In this document: positions 24,189 to 30,455 of the stretch, in pieces
Numbering within the stretch: the first letter of the stretch is position 1
How the letters are laid out: each line of letters begins with the position of its first letter
IMG/VR virus record: IMGVR_UViG_3300024231_000024
Span: 1-38,635 of that record
Length of the DNA: 38,635 nucleotides
Source: a virus
Strand: one strand, 5' to 3'
The notes under the pieces: generated by a model
What the model was told of the DNA's origin: nothing
Database searches by the model: none
The model's input: the letters and a program-made list of their open reading frames with translations, nothing else
Program-made: the position numbers and the translations under genes

Positions 24189-24821
24189 ATGAGAGTATTA
24201 GTAGCTTGTGAAGAAAGCCAGGCAATTACAAAAGAGTTTAGAAAATTAGGACACGAAGCATTTAGCTGTGATTTACTACCTTGTAGTGGTGGGCATCCCG
24301 AATGGCACTACCAACAAGATGTTTTTGAAGTAATAAATAAAGGTTGGGATATGATGATAGCACACCCACCTTGTACTTTTTTAGCTGTAAGTGGTGCAAG
24401 ATGGTTGTATAACAAAGATGGTTCTAAAAATATTGAACGTTGGGAAAACCAGGCAAAAGCATTAGAATTTGTGCAAAAATTAATGGATGCACCAATAGAT
24501 AAAATTGCTATTGAAAATCCTGTTAGTGTAATAAGTAGTCAAATAAGAAAGCCAGACCAAATAGTACATCCCTGGATGTTTGGTGATAAAGCAAGTAAAA
24601 GCACTTGTTTTTGGTTAAAGAACTTACCTTTATTAGAGTCAACAAACATTGTAGAAAAAGGTGAGTTTATAGAGTTTACAAGTAAAAAAGGTGTTAAAAA
24701 GAAACAGCCTAAATGGTATTTTGATGCTTTAAAAAATGCAAAAACACCTGCTGAACGTAGAACTTTAAGAAGTAAAACATTTAAGGGTATGGCAGAAGCT
24801 ATTGCAAATCAATGGGGATAA
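24189..24821 (+). CDS. DNA methyltransferase-like protein
   Basis: 210 residues in the Rossmann-type layout: 'MRVLVACEESQAITKEFRK' (SAM-binding start), 'GHEAFSCDLLPCSGG' (acidic residue after strand 2), 'DMMIAHPPCTFLAVSGARW' (catalytic PPCT motif), 'APIDKIAIENPVS' and 'PWMFGDKASKSTCFWLK'. This is a widespread phage family annotated as C-5 cytosine methyltransferase-like. It could protect phage DNA from restriction. It lacks an obvious target-recognition domain. Confidence 0.75.
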   Translation: MRVLVACEESQAITKEFRKLGHEAFSCDLLPCSGGHPEWHYQQDVFEVINKGWDMMIAHPPCTFLAVSGARWLYNKDGSKNIERWENQAKALEFVQKLMDAPIDKIAIENPVSVISSQIRKPDQIVHPWMFGDKASKSTCFWLKNLPLLESTNIVEKGEFIEFTSKKGVKKKQPKWYFDALKNAKTPAERRTLRSKTFKGMAEAIANQWG

Positions 24822-24871
24822 TTTTAACACTTTTTTAAGTTTTCTTTAACAATTAATAAGAAATAAAGCCT

Positions 24872-24879
24872 TAGATTTG
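24872..24879 (+). promoter_or_regulatory. Promoter, -7 box TAGATTTG (copy 2)
   Basis: Same octamer and flanks as copy 1 at 23197, 35 nt before the ATG at 24915. It splits the early region into separately started units. Confidence 0.75.
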
Positions 24880-24914
24880 TAGAGTAAAACAATAACAATT
24901 TAAAACAAGTAAAA

Positions 24915-25148
24915 ATGAAAAACAAGAACACTTACGCATTATTAGCATTATTTTTAGGAGGATTTGGAGTACACAAATTCTATGTAGGACAAATTGGTAG
25001 AGGTATTTTATATTTTATATTTGCACCAATATCAGCAGTATTAGGATTCTTTCAAGGGATATATTGGTTACTATCAAGTACAGAAAGTTTTGACAATAAA
25101 TATAATAAGCAAAGAATACAAAGAGAGATATTAAATAGTTTAAAATAG
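24915..25148 (+). CDS. TM2-domain membrane protein
   Basis: 77 residues: 'TYALLALFLGGFGVHKFYVG', QIGRGILYFIF and a second span ending YWLLSS form a full TM2 domain (two helices with the G-x-x-G-x-H-x-F-Y-x-G signature). TM2 proteins are small and common in bacterial genomes, and phage copies are rarer. First gene after promoter copy 2. A membrane role during early infection, such as changing the host envelope, is only an inference. Confidence 0.8.
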   Translation: MKNKNTYALLALFLGGFGVHKFYVGQIGRGILYFIFAPISAVLGFFQGIYWLLSSTESFDNKYNKQRIQREILNSLK

Positions 25149-25153
25149 AAATT

Positions 25154-25312
25154 ATGAAGAAACTATTAATACAAAGATTGGCTCAGCTTATAGATAGCTT
25201 ACCAAGAGGTGTTAAGAGAACTAATGTAATGAATGACTATTTAAGTTTAAAGTTATCTAAAGATGATAAGTTTTATTTAACTATGACAGATAAATATAAG
25301 AATTATGAGTAA
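25154..25312 (+). CDS. Small protein, function unknown
   Basis: 52 residues (MKKLLIQRLAQLIDSLPRGV ...), basic and helical, starting 6 bp after the TM2 gene and overlapping the next start by 8 bp. The first of four consecutive overlapping micro-genes. Confidence 0.6.
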   Translation: MKKLLIQRLAQLIDSLPRGVKRTNVMNDYLSLKLSKDDKFYLTMTDKYKNYE

Positions 25313-25457
25313 GGATTTGTTTGAATACAGATTATTACTACAACAACACCAGAAACAAATTGAAAACTTAAAGTCTAAATGTGATTACTTTAAGTTGAAG
25401 ATAAAAGAGTTAGAAGAATTAGATGAATCACAATATAAATTATTTAACGATGAGTAA
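25305..25457 (+). CDS. Small coiled-coil protein
   Basis: 50 residues; heptad-like helix from 'YRLLLQQHQKQIENLKSKCD' to 'KIKELEELDE'. Overlaps both neighbours by 8 bp. No family recognised. Confidence 0.6.
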   Translation: MSKDLFEYRLLLQQHQKQIENLKSKCDYFKLKIKELEELDESQYKLFNDE

Positions 25458-25596
25458 ATTACAATCAGCAAGCAGAGTAAGAGAGCATATATTACAACTA
25501 CACTCTGACTACAGAAAAACAAAAAGTCCTATTATATTAGATTTAATAGAAGATTGGAAACAGGTTTACATTAACAAAAAAAACAATAGAAGATGA
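25450..25596 (+). CDS. Small protein, function unknown
   Basis: 48 residues (MSKLQSASRVREHILQLHSD ...), basic C-terminus KKNNRR. Overlaps the previous gene by 8 bp and the next by 4. Probably a helical adaptor or regulator; no family recognised. Confidence 0.6.
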   Translation: MSKLQSASRVREHILQLHSDYRKTKSPIILDLIEDWKQVYINKKNNRR

Positions 25597-25754
25597 AAGA
25601 ATTAATAGATTTTCAGTATAGACGTATAGAAGCGTTAGACAAGAGAGTTAAAGAGTTGGAAAGGTATGTCTTGGAGTTATCTGATGAAGATTGTCCAGCA
25701 GACTACAGAAGAATAGTAAGAAGTGAAATATTAAATAAACCAATAGCAGATTAA
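25593..25754 (+). CDS. Small coiled-coil protein
   Basis: 53 residues with 'RRIEALDKRVKELERYVLEL' as a clear amphipathic helix and an acidic turn. It ends 3 bp before the ERF gene. Function unknown; location suggests a replication or recombination helper. Confidence 0.6.
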   Translation: MKELIDFQYRRIEALDKRVKELERYVLELSDEDCPADYRRIVRSEILNKPIAD

Positions 25755-25757
25755 ATT

Positions 25758-26312
25758 ATGAACATTTTAGAAAAACTACAGTTGATACAAACAACTTTGC
25801 ACGTTCACAAAGGACAAAGAAACAAATTCGGTAATTACAATTATCGTTCAGCAGAGGATATATTAGAGGCTATTAAGCCAATATCTAAAGAAACTAAGAC
25901 AATGTTTAAGATAACAGAAGAATTAGTTGAAAGAGGTGGTTATTTAGCTATTAAATCTACAGCAACAATCTATGATTTAGAAGAGCAAGAGGTTAGCAGT
26001 ATTAGTTCTGATGCTTATGCTATATTAGATTTTGATGCTAAAGGTATGCAGAACCCACAGAGAACTGGTAGTTCTTCATCTTATGCTAAGAAGTATGCAT
26101 TAGGTAACTTACTACTTATAGATGACACTAAAGATAGTGATGCTGTAAACGACCATAAAGGAAGTAGTAAACCTCAATTAAAAATCAATACAGAACCATT
26201 TAAGAAGGCTTTAGAGGCAGTTAAAAATGGTAGCGTAACTGTAGAGCAGATAGAGAGGAAATATACGCTTACAGCCTCTGTAAAACAAATGTTACAATCA
26301 AGAAGCAAGTAA
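25758..26312 (+). CDS. ERF-family single-strand annealing protein
   Basis: 184 residues. ERF signatures: 'GQRNKFGNYNYRSAEDILEA' (FGNYxYRSAEDILEAVKP in family members), 'GMQNPQRTGSSSSYAKKYAL' and 'GNLLLIDDTKDSD'. The N-terminal ~140 residues are the annealing domain; the C-terminal ~40 are a basic tail. It pairs complementary single strands in recombination. Together with the exonuclease, SSB-like protein and resolvase it gives a complete recombination set. Confidence 0.85.
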   Translation: MNILEKLQLIQTTLHVHKGQRNKFGNYNYRSAEDILEAIKPISKETKTMFKITEELVERGGYLAIKSTATIYDLEEQEVSSISSDAYAILDFDAKGMQNPQRTGSSSSYAKKYALGNLLLIDDTKDSDAVNDHKGSSKPQLKINTEPFKKALEAVKNGSVTVEQIERKYTLTASVKQMLQSRSK

Positions 26313-26313
26313 T

Positions 26314-26613
26314 ATGAATCAATTAACAACAGAAGCAGAAGTAATAAATTTAATAGGTTATGAAACGCCTTTAAAATTTGAATTTGTATCAGATAACATA
26401 TTTACTTTTAAAACAGTAATACCAAGTCAAGAAAATGATATAGTATTTTATGAGATAGAATTTTTCAGTAATCCAAATGAATCTTTAGAATTTTTTGCTT
26501 ATGATTCTTTTTCAAACTTTCTACTGAAATATCAAATACATACAGTAAATGCTATAAATAATTTAGAAAATACAAGAACAGAAATATTTTTTAGAACTTA
26601 TGAATCAATTTGA
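26314..26613 (+). CDS. Protein of unknown function
   Basis: 99 residues (MNQLTTEAEVINLIGYETPL ...), Phe-rich with many acidic residues, no recognised domain. It starts 1 bp after ERF and overlaps the next gene by 14 bp, so it belongs to the same operon. Confidence 0.55.
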   Translation: MNQLTTEAEVINLIGYETPLKFEFVSDNIFTFKTVIPSQENDIVFYEIEFFSNPNESLEFFAYDSFSNFLLKYQIHTVNAINNLENTRTEIFFRTYESI

Positions 26614-26746
26614 ATTAAAACCAACAGACAAAAAAGACCATTACAGATTACTTATTAATGGAGTAGATGTAACAGGCGAAAGAGAAAGAAGTGATTTTAG
26701 ACACTTAGTACAAGAAATAGATAATACAATTAACGTAGGAATATAA
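26600..26746 (+). CDS. Small protein, function unknown
   Basis: 48 residues (MNQFELKPTDKKDHYRLLIN ...) overlapping the previous gene by 14 bp. Contains 'GVDVTGERERSDFRHLVQEI', an alpha/beta-looking mini-domain. No family recognised. Confidence 0.55.
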   Translation: MNQFELKPTDKKDHYRLLINGVDVTGERERSDFRHLVQEIDNTINVGI

Positions 26747-26767
26747 ATTAAATTAAAACCAGAAATT

Positions 26768-27067
26768 ATGAGTGCATTAGTAAATTTCAGCTTAGACTTA
26801 AGCAAACTACCTAAAGATAAGATTATCAAGGGTAAAAAAGGACAATACATTAACATTACTGCAAGTATTAACGATGAAACAAAGTTTGGTAACAATGCTT
26901 CTTTCTTTGTATCTCAATCAAAAGAAGAAAGAGAAGGTAAAGAGCCTAAGAATTACTTAGGTAATGGAAAAGTTATCTGGACTGATGGAAATATTGTTGT
27001 TGCAGAGAAGGAAGAGCAATCACAACCTGCATCTGTGGTAGATTCTAACGATGACTTGCCATTTTAG
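26768..27067 (+). CDS. SSB-like single-stranded DNA-binding protein
   Basis: 99 residues. The N-terminal ~75 form a beta-rich OB-like domain (SLDLSKLPKDKIIKGKKGQY, then INITASIN) and the C-terminus ends DSNDDLPF. That acidic D-D-L-P-F tip is how bacterial SSBs dock partner enzymes, so this phage protein should coat single strands and recruit host or phage replication proteins. It lies between ERF and the ATPase, and a strong terminator follows it. Confidence 0.75.
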   Translation: MSALVNFSLDLSKLPKDKIIKGKKGQYINITASINDETKFGNNASFFVSQSKEEREGKEPKNYLGNGKVIWTDGNIVVAEKEEQSQPASVVDSNDDLPF

Positions 27068-27083
27068 AGTAATTTAATTTAGT

Positions 27084-27115
27084 ATAGGGTAGGTTTTGGC
27101 TTACCCTATTTTTTA
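27084..27115 (+). terminator. Rho-independent terminator after the SSB-like gene
   Basis: ATAGGGTA / TACCCTAT 8-bp stem with a 10-nt loop, followed by TTTTTATT. Confidence 0.85.
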
Positions 27116-27136
27116 TTAACCTTTAAAAAAATAACA

Positions 27137-27337
27137 ATGAAATGGATTAGTGTAAAAGATAAGTTGCCAGAAAGAGAGTTAGATGTATTGTTTATTACAA
27201 AGGACAAAACAATGTATGTAGGTGGCTTATGTAGTTGGGAAACTTGTAAAAGTTTTCATTACAATAGCACAGGATTTGAACCAACTGGAATAGATGATGT
27301 TACACATTGGCAATTACTACCAGAAGTAATTAATTAA
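27137..27337 (+). CDS. DUF551 protein
   Basis: 66 residues beginning 'MKWISVKDKLPERELDVLFI' and ending 'GIDDVTHWQLLPEVIN'. The W-I-S-V-x-D-x-L-P start and V-T-H-W-x-x-L-P end are the whole DUF551 pattern, known from many phages and of unknown function. It lies alone after a terminator; no clear promoter is visible in front of it. Confidence 0.8.
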   Translation: MKWISVKDKLPERELDVLFITKDKTMYVGGLCSWETCKSFHYNSTGFEPTGIDDVTHWQLLPEVIN

Positions 27338-27363
27338 TTTATTAACCTTAAAAATATATTAAT

Positions 27364-28194
27364 TTGGATAACCTTAGATTAGAAGAAGAAGATAGATTAT
27401 TAATGCAATACATAGACGAAAAGAATGAATGTGTTGTAGATTTAACAGAAAAAATAGATAGACCTCCTGTTTGCTTAACAAAAGGAGAGAAGATTTACAG
27501 AGGTAAGAATGGATTAACAAAATTCGATATACCTTTAGCTACTTATGGTAACTTTAGTTTCGTACAAGCACCACCAAAGAGTTATAAGACATTCTTTATG
27601 TCATTACTTGCAGGTGCTTATGCAGGTGCAGATGTATCTTACATAGGAGATATACAAGCACATAGAGGAAATAGAAAGTTAATACATTTTGATACAGAAC
27701 AAGGTAAATGGCATTGTAAGAGAGTGTTTATGAGAGTTGTTGATATGATTGGTGATAATAAAATACCAGACTTCTATGAAACATTCTCATTAAGAGAACT
27801 TAACTACAATACAAGAAGACAGTACATAGAATATAAGTTACAACAAATGGTTGATAATGGAGATAAGATTGGTTTAGTTGTTATAGATGGTATTGCTGAT
27901 TTAGTTTCTGATGTAAATGATTTAAAGCATAGTAACTTAGTTGTACAGTGGTTAATGGAAGTTACCTCAAGATTTAATTGTCATATTGTAACTATCATTC
28001 ATAGTAATTATGGTTCAGATAAGCCAACGGGTCATTTAGGTAGCCTGTTAGAAAAAAAAGCAGAATTACAGTACACACTTAAAGCAAATAAAGATACTGG
28101 ATGTATTGATGTTGTATGTAGAAGAACAAGGAATGTACCATTTGAACCATTTAGTTTTAACCTAACAGATTCTAATTTACCTACAATAAGTTAA
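27364..28194 (+). CDS. RecA/RepA-type ATPase, probable replication helicase or recombination ATPase
   Basis: 276 residues starting at TTG (MDNLRLEEEDRL); no ATG is available after the upstream stop at 27349. P-loop-like 'FVQAPPKSYKTFF' (A-P-P-K-S-Y-K-T, a relaxed Walker A), 'KLIHFDTEQGKW' and Walker B 'IGLVVIDGIADLVSD' followed by 'CHIVTIIHSN' and 'GSDKPTGHLGSLLEKKAE'. This is the AAA_25/RepA group used as replicative or mobilisation helicases in Bacteroidetes phages. Its place after ERF and SSB agrees with a replication role. Confidence 0.75.
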   Translation: MDNLRLEEEDRLLMQYIDEKNECVVDLTEKIDRPPVCLTKGEKIYRGKNGLTKFDIPLATYGNFSFVQAPPKSYKTFFMSLLAGAYAGADVSYIGDIQAHRGNRKLIHFDTEQGKWHCKRVFMRVVDMIGDNKIPDFYETFSLRELNYNTRRQYIEYKLQQMVDNGDKIGLVVIDGIADLVSDVNDLKHSNLVVQWLMEVTSRFNCHIVTIIHSNYGSDKPTGHLGSLLEKKAELQYTLKANKDTGCIDVVCRRTRNVPFEPFSFNLTDSNLPTIS

Positions 28195-28264
28195 AAAGTG
28201 TTAAAATATTTGCAAGGTATATTTTTATTTTGTAGTTTAGCATAGAATTTAAAAACAATATATT

Positions 28265-28582
28265 ATGAAAATTACAGGACAATTACAATTAGATAGTTTA
28301 TTAGAAAACTTTGATGCTTTAGACAGGGATTTTGTGTTTAAAGTAGACGAATACGAAATAGGAACAACAGACAATGAATACATTTTTGTTAAAATAGATG
28401 TTTATGTAGACTTAGATTATGAAGGAGATGTTAGAGATTATAGTGTAGATGTAGAAGTATATCCAGAATACTTTGGTTCTGATGAAGATGGTGGAGAATT
28501 AGAACTTGAATTAGATGATGATGAATTAGTAAGTTTAGAGAAAGAAATACACCAACAGATAAGTTGGAAGATAAAAGCATAA
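28265..28582 (+). CDS. Strongly acidic protein, possible DNA mimic
   Basis: 105 residues with 31 Asp/Glu against 8 Lys/Arg. The acidic residues alternate with hydrophobic ones in beta-like runs ('DVYVDLDYEGDV', 'GGELELELDDDEL'). No family recognised. Such charge is typical of phage DNA-mimic proteins that block host nucleases or restriction enzymes, but acidity alone is not proof. A weak promoter-like TATTTTG lies at 28226-28232 and a strong terminator follows. Confidence 0.6.
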   Translation: MKITGQLQLDSLLENFDALDRDFVFKVDEYEIGTTDNEYIFVKIDVYVDLDYEGDVRDYSVDVEVYPEYFGSDEDGGELELELDDDELVSLEKEIHQQISWKIKA

Positions 28583-28607
28583 GACTTTTATTCTTTGTAA
28601 TCAAATA

Positions 28608-28646
28608 AAAAGTGTTTTAGTTAATTCTAAGGCACTTTTCTTTTTG
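28608..28646 (+). terminator. Rho-independent terminator after the acidic protein
   Basis: 13-bp stem AAAAGTGTTTTAG / CTAAGGCACTTTT (two G-U) with a 6-nt loop and CTTTTTG tail. Confidence 0.85.
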
Positions 28647-28662
28647 TTTAATATGATAGGGT
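28646..28662. repeat. 19-bp repeat, copy A (one mismatch, shortened)
   Basis: GTTTAATATGATAGGGT; matches the unit ATGTTTAATATGATGGGGT over 17 bp with one difference. It is the outermost copy, straight after the terminator of the + strand operon. Confidence 0.75.
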
Positions 28663-28666
28663 AGAA

Positions 28667-28697
28667 AATAAAAAAAGGTAGCTTAAAACTACCTTAA
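28667..28697 (-). terminator. Terminator of the minus-strand 86-residue gene
   Basis: AAGGTAG / CTACCTT 7-bp stem with 7-nt loop; on the minus strand it is followed by TTTTT. It lies 20 bp beyond the gene's stop, between repeats A and B. Confidence 0.75.
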
Positions 28698-28698
28698 A

Positions 28699-28717
28699 AT
28701 GTTTAATATGATGGGGT
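28699..28717. repeat. 19-bp repeat, copy B
   Basis: Exact ATGTTTAATATGATGGGGT; its last base is the final base of the minus-strand gene's stop codon. Confidence 0.9.
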
Positions 28718-28977
28718 TATGCACCTGTGTAGGTGTAATTGTGATTTTCAATTAATGGTTGGTTATTCCATTCTGTATAACACATATTAAAATTTTTCTT
28801 ACTTAATTTAATTGTATCTGAGTTTGCTTTAATATCTCCAGCAATAACTCCAGCATCCTTATCTAACTTGGTTAATCTATTTAAAAACACGAATGCTTTT
28901 GTTTCTCTCTCTATTATAAAAAAATTATAAATAGTTCTGTCGTAGCCTGATGACTTGTAATAAATAGTTTGTTTCAT
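28717..28977 (-). CDS. Lone minus-strand protein of unknown function in a repeat-flanked cassette
   Basis: 86 residues (MKQTIYYKSSGYDRTIYNFF ...), with a basic/aromatic N-terminus and 'SKKNFNMCYTEWNNQPLIEN' near the end. No recognised family or membrane segment. It faces opposite to all genes around it, is closed by its own terminator, and has direct 19-bp repeats at both ends (one touching its stop, four in tandem 13 bp upstream of its ATG). A cassette-like element or repeat-bound regulator is suggested. Confidence 0.6.
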   Translation of the reverse strand: MKQTIYYKSSGYDRTIYNFFIIERETKAFVFLNRLTKLDKDAGVIAGDIKANSDTIKLSKKNFNMCYTEWNNQPLIENHNYTYTGA

Positions 28978-28990
28978 TTTAATTTAATTT

Positions 28991-29066
28991 ATGTTTAATA
29001 TGATGGGGTGCGTTCAATATAAAGGGGTATGTTTAATATGATGGGGTATGTTTAATATGATGGGGT
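28991..29066. repeat. Four tandem 19-bp repeats (copies C-F)
   Basis: Head-to-tail units at 28991-29009, 29010-29028 (degenerate, GCGTTCAATATAAAGGGGT), 29029-29047 and 29048-29066; three are exact copies of ATGTTTAATATGATGGGGT. They sit upstream of the minus-strand gene and next to a very AT-rich stretch. Possible iterons or operator array. Confidence 0.9.
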
Positions 29067-29357
29067 CTTGCTTGGTACTTGGTATTGCATAGTACCTCAA
29101 ATTTGATATAGTTTTTTTCTATGCTAAAATAATTTATATAAAATTTATCTATATACTTGTTTTTGTTATTTATTTTTTGTACTCGCATATGTATTCTAAT
29201 ATGATTGCAAGGTATAAAGTGTATCCAGCACCTCAAAACATAAAAAATACAGTTTTTGTTTTAGCTTAATTAGTTGTAAATTAATTAGTTAACTATTTAT
29301 TTTGACATTTTTTTAATTTTTTTTGTCAAATTATTTTTTTATATCGAAAATCTGTTT
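29067..29357. other. AT-rich non-coding stretch upstream of the structured RNA
   Basis: No supported gene in 290 bp. It holds GGTACT...AGTACC (29075-29097) and a second inverted repeat at 29301-29330. Very T-rich runs make it a candidate unwinding region next to the repeat array. Confidence 0.5.
29301..29330. promoter_or_regulatory. Inverted repeat TTTGACA ... TGTCAAA
   Basis: Perfect 7-bp arms 16 bp apart in T-rich DNA, 28 bp upstream of the -7 box at 29358. Candidate binding site for a regulator of the downstream RNA and operon. Confidence 0.5.
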
Positions 29358-29365
29358 TATATTTG
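29358..29365 (+). promoter_or_regulatory. Promoter, -7 box TATATTTG
   Basis: Exact TAnnTTTG match; transcription should start near 29370-29373, at the 5' end of the structured RNA. Confidence 0.75.
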
Positions 29366-29369
29366 TAGT

Positions 29370-29529
29370 GTACTTTTAAGGTATGGCTGACTAACAGTCA
29401 CCTAGAGATTTGATAAGCTACAAGCGAAAACGTGAATGACAGCTTTTTAAATTGTTCGGGCAACTAGATTTAAAGTTTTAAAGAAACTTAATAATAGCGA
29501 GTAAGAATTTATTTTTTTACTCGCTTTTG
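29370..29529 (+). ncRNA. Structured leader or small RNA ending in a terminator
   Basis: Promoter-to-terminator unit of ~160 nt without an ORF. Hairpins in order: 29385-29402 (GG/CC plus TGACT/AGTCA, one bulged C), 29415-29445 (AAGCT/AGCTT, long loop), 29448-29472 (TAAA/TTTA plus TTG/CAA, loop TTCGGG), 29473-29489 (AAGTTT/AAACTT), and the terminator 29496-29529 (AGCGAGTAA/TTACTCGCT then TTTGTT). It could be an independent small RNA or an attenuator/riboswitch controlling the 29559 operon. No known RNA family is recognised. Confidence 0.6.
29496..29529 (+). terminator. Terminator ending the structured RNA
   Basis: 9-bp perfect stem AGCGAGTAA / TTACTCGCT with a 12-nt loop and U-rich tail, 30 nt upstream of the next start codon. 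Confidence 0.85.
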
Positions 29530-29558
29530 TTGGTATAAATAATTAAAATAATAACATT

Positions 29559-29795
29559 ATGAAAATTTACTCAATCTATAAAATAGACAGTCATTTTAAA
29601 CTCTTTTATAATTTTAACACATTAAAATACGAGCAAAGAGAAAACAGACTTAATTCAGATAATTTTTGTACATCTAAAATAACTACAAAAAAGATAATAG
29701 ATGCGCATAATGAAATTGAAAATAAAAAAAACTGGGGCTGCGCTCAATATTCATATATCAAAATAATAACAATAATTAAAACAAGTATAAAATGA
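29559..29795 (+). CDS. First gene of the accessory operon, function unknown
   Basis: 78 residues (MKIYSIYKIDSHFKLFYNFN ...), aromatic- and Lys-rich, with 'KKNWGCAQYSYIKIITIIKT' at the end. No family recognised. It follows the structured RNA, so its expression may depend on read-through of the terminator. The whole block to 31750 is more AT-rich in codon use than the neighbouring replication genes. Confidence 0.55.
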   Translation: MKIYSIYKIDSHFKLFYNFNTLKYEQRENRLNSDNFCTSKITTKKIIDAHNEIENKKNWGCAQYSYIKIITIIKTSIK

Positions 29796-29902
29796 AAAAT
29801 CTAAACATTAAAACAATCGCAAAAACATTAGTATTTTTAAGCATCTTATTTTTAGGTGCTGTAATTATATTAGATGCAATTAAAAACGGTGCAAACCTTT
29901 AA
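29792..29902 (+). CDS. 36-residue membrane peptide
   Basis: MKNLNIKTIAKTLVFLSILF and a further hydrophobic stretch LGAVIILDAIK: a basic start, one membrane span and a short tail. ATG overlaps the preceding stop (ATGA). Function unknown. Confidence 0.5.
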   Translation: MKNLNIKTIAKTLVFLSILFLGAVIILDAIKNGANL

Positions 29903-29912
29903 AATAAACAAA

Positions 29913-30083
29913 ATGACAGCAATAGAAAAACAAAAAAAGTTAAATAGTAAACTAAATTTGCTACTTTTAGAAAATAATTTAGATAATAAAATAGTTTTCG
30001 ACCTGATAGAAAATTTTTACAAGTACGGTCGAGAAAATTACGAACAAGGTAAAAAAGAAATAAAACAAATTTATAACTTATAA
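29913..30083 (+). CDS. Small helical protein, function unknown
   Basis: 56 residues from MTAIEKQKKLNSK. A longer frame starting at 29874 would lie inside the membrane-peptide gene, so the ATG at 29913 is chosen. Long amphipathic helix, then 'FYKYGRENYEQGKKEIKQIY'. No family recognised. Confidence 0.5.
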   Translation: MTAIEKQKKLNSKLNLLLLENNLDNKIVFDLIENFYKYGRENYEQGKKEIKQIYNL

Positions 30084-30094
30084 AAATTAATAAA

Positions 30095-30451
30095 ATGACA
30101 AATAAACAAATAACAAAGTTTCAAGATTTAATCAATAAGGTTAACGCTAAACAAAATTTTACTTATAAATTAAGTGACTCTAAAAGTAGATATATAGTAA
30201 GCTATAAAAATTTATATACTGGTAAAAATCCAAGTTTAGAAAGTGAGTTAATTTTAACAATTGAAAAGTTTATAAATTCTAATATGTATGATAGTTTAGG
30301 CGGCTGGTATGATAAAAAAACAAATTTATATTACTTGGATGCAAATTTACATATTAGCGATATTAATATAGCGTTAAAAATAGCAAAATTAAAAAATCAG
30401 ATAGCTATTTTTGATAATAAAGAAAAACAAGTAATTTATTTAAATAATTAA
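30095..30451 (+). CDS. Protein of unknown function
   Basis: 118 residues (MTNKQITKFQDLINKVNAKQ ...). Contains 'SLGGWYDKKTNLYYLDANLH', 'ISDINIALKIAKLKNQIAIF' and ends DNKEKQVIYLNN. The strand-helix-strand order resembles small viral proteins that act on host factors, but no family can be named. Third larger gene of the accessory operon. Confidence 0.5.
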   Translation: MTNKQITKFQDLINKVNAKQNFTYKLSDSKSRYIVSYKNLYTGKNPSLESELILTIEKFINSNMYDSLGGWYDKKTNLYYLDANLHISDINIALKIAKLKNQIAIFDNKEKQVIYLNN

Positions 30452-30455
30452 CAAT

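Noticed and set aside
28646-29066. CRISPR array
   Set aside because: The 19-bp units are directly adjacent or flank a gene; there are no unique spacers and no cas genes.
29033-29236. 67-residue minus-strand ORF
   Set aside because: It runs through the tandem repeats and AT-rich stretch, with low-complexity residues and no homology-like pattern.
29448-29472. tRNA T-arm (TTCGGG loop)
   Set aside because: Only a 3-bp closing stem and no acceptor, D or anticodon arms around it.
29874-29912. Extended start of the gene at 29913
   Set aside because: The extra codons overlap the membrane-peptide gene, and the inner ATG follows an A-rich leader like its neighbours.
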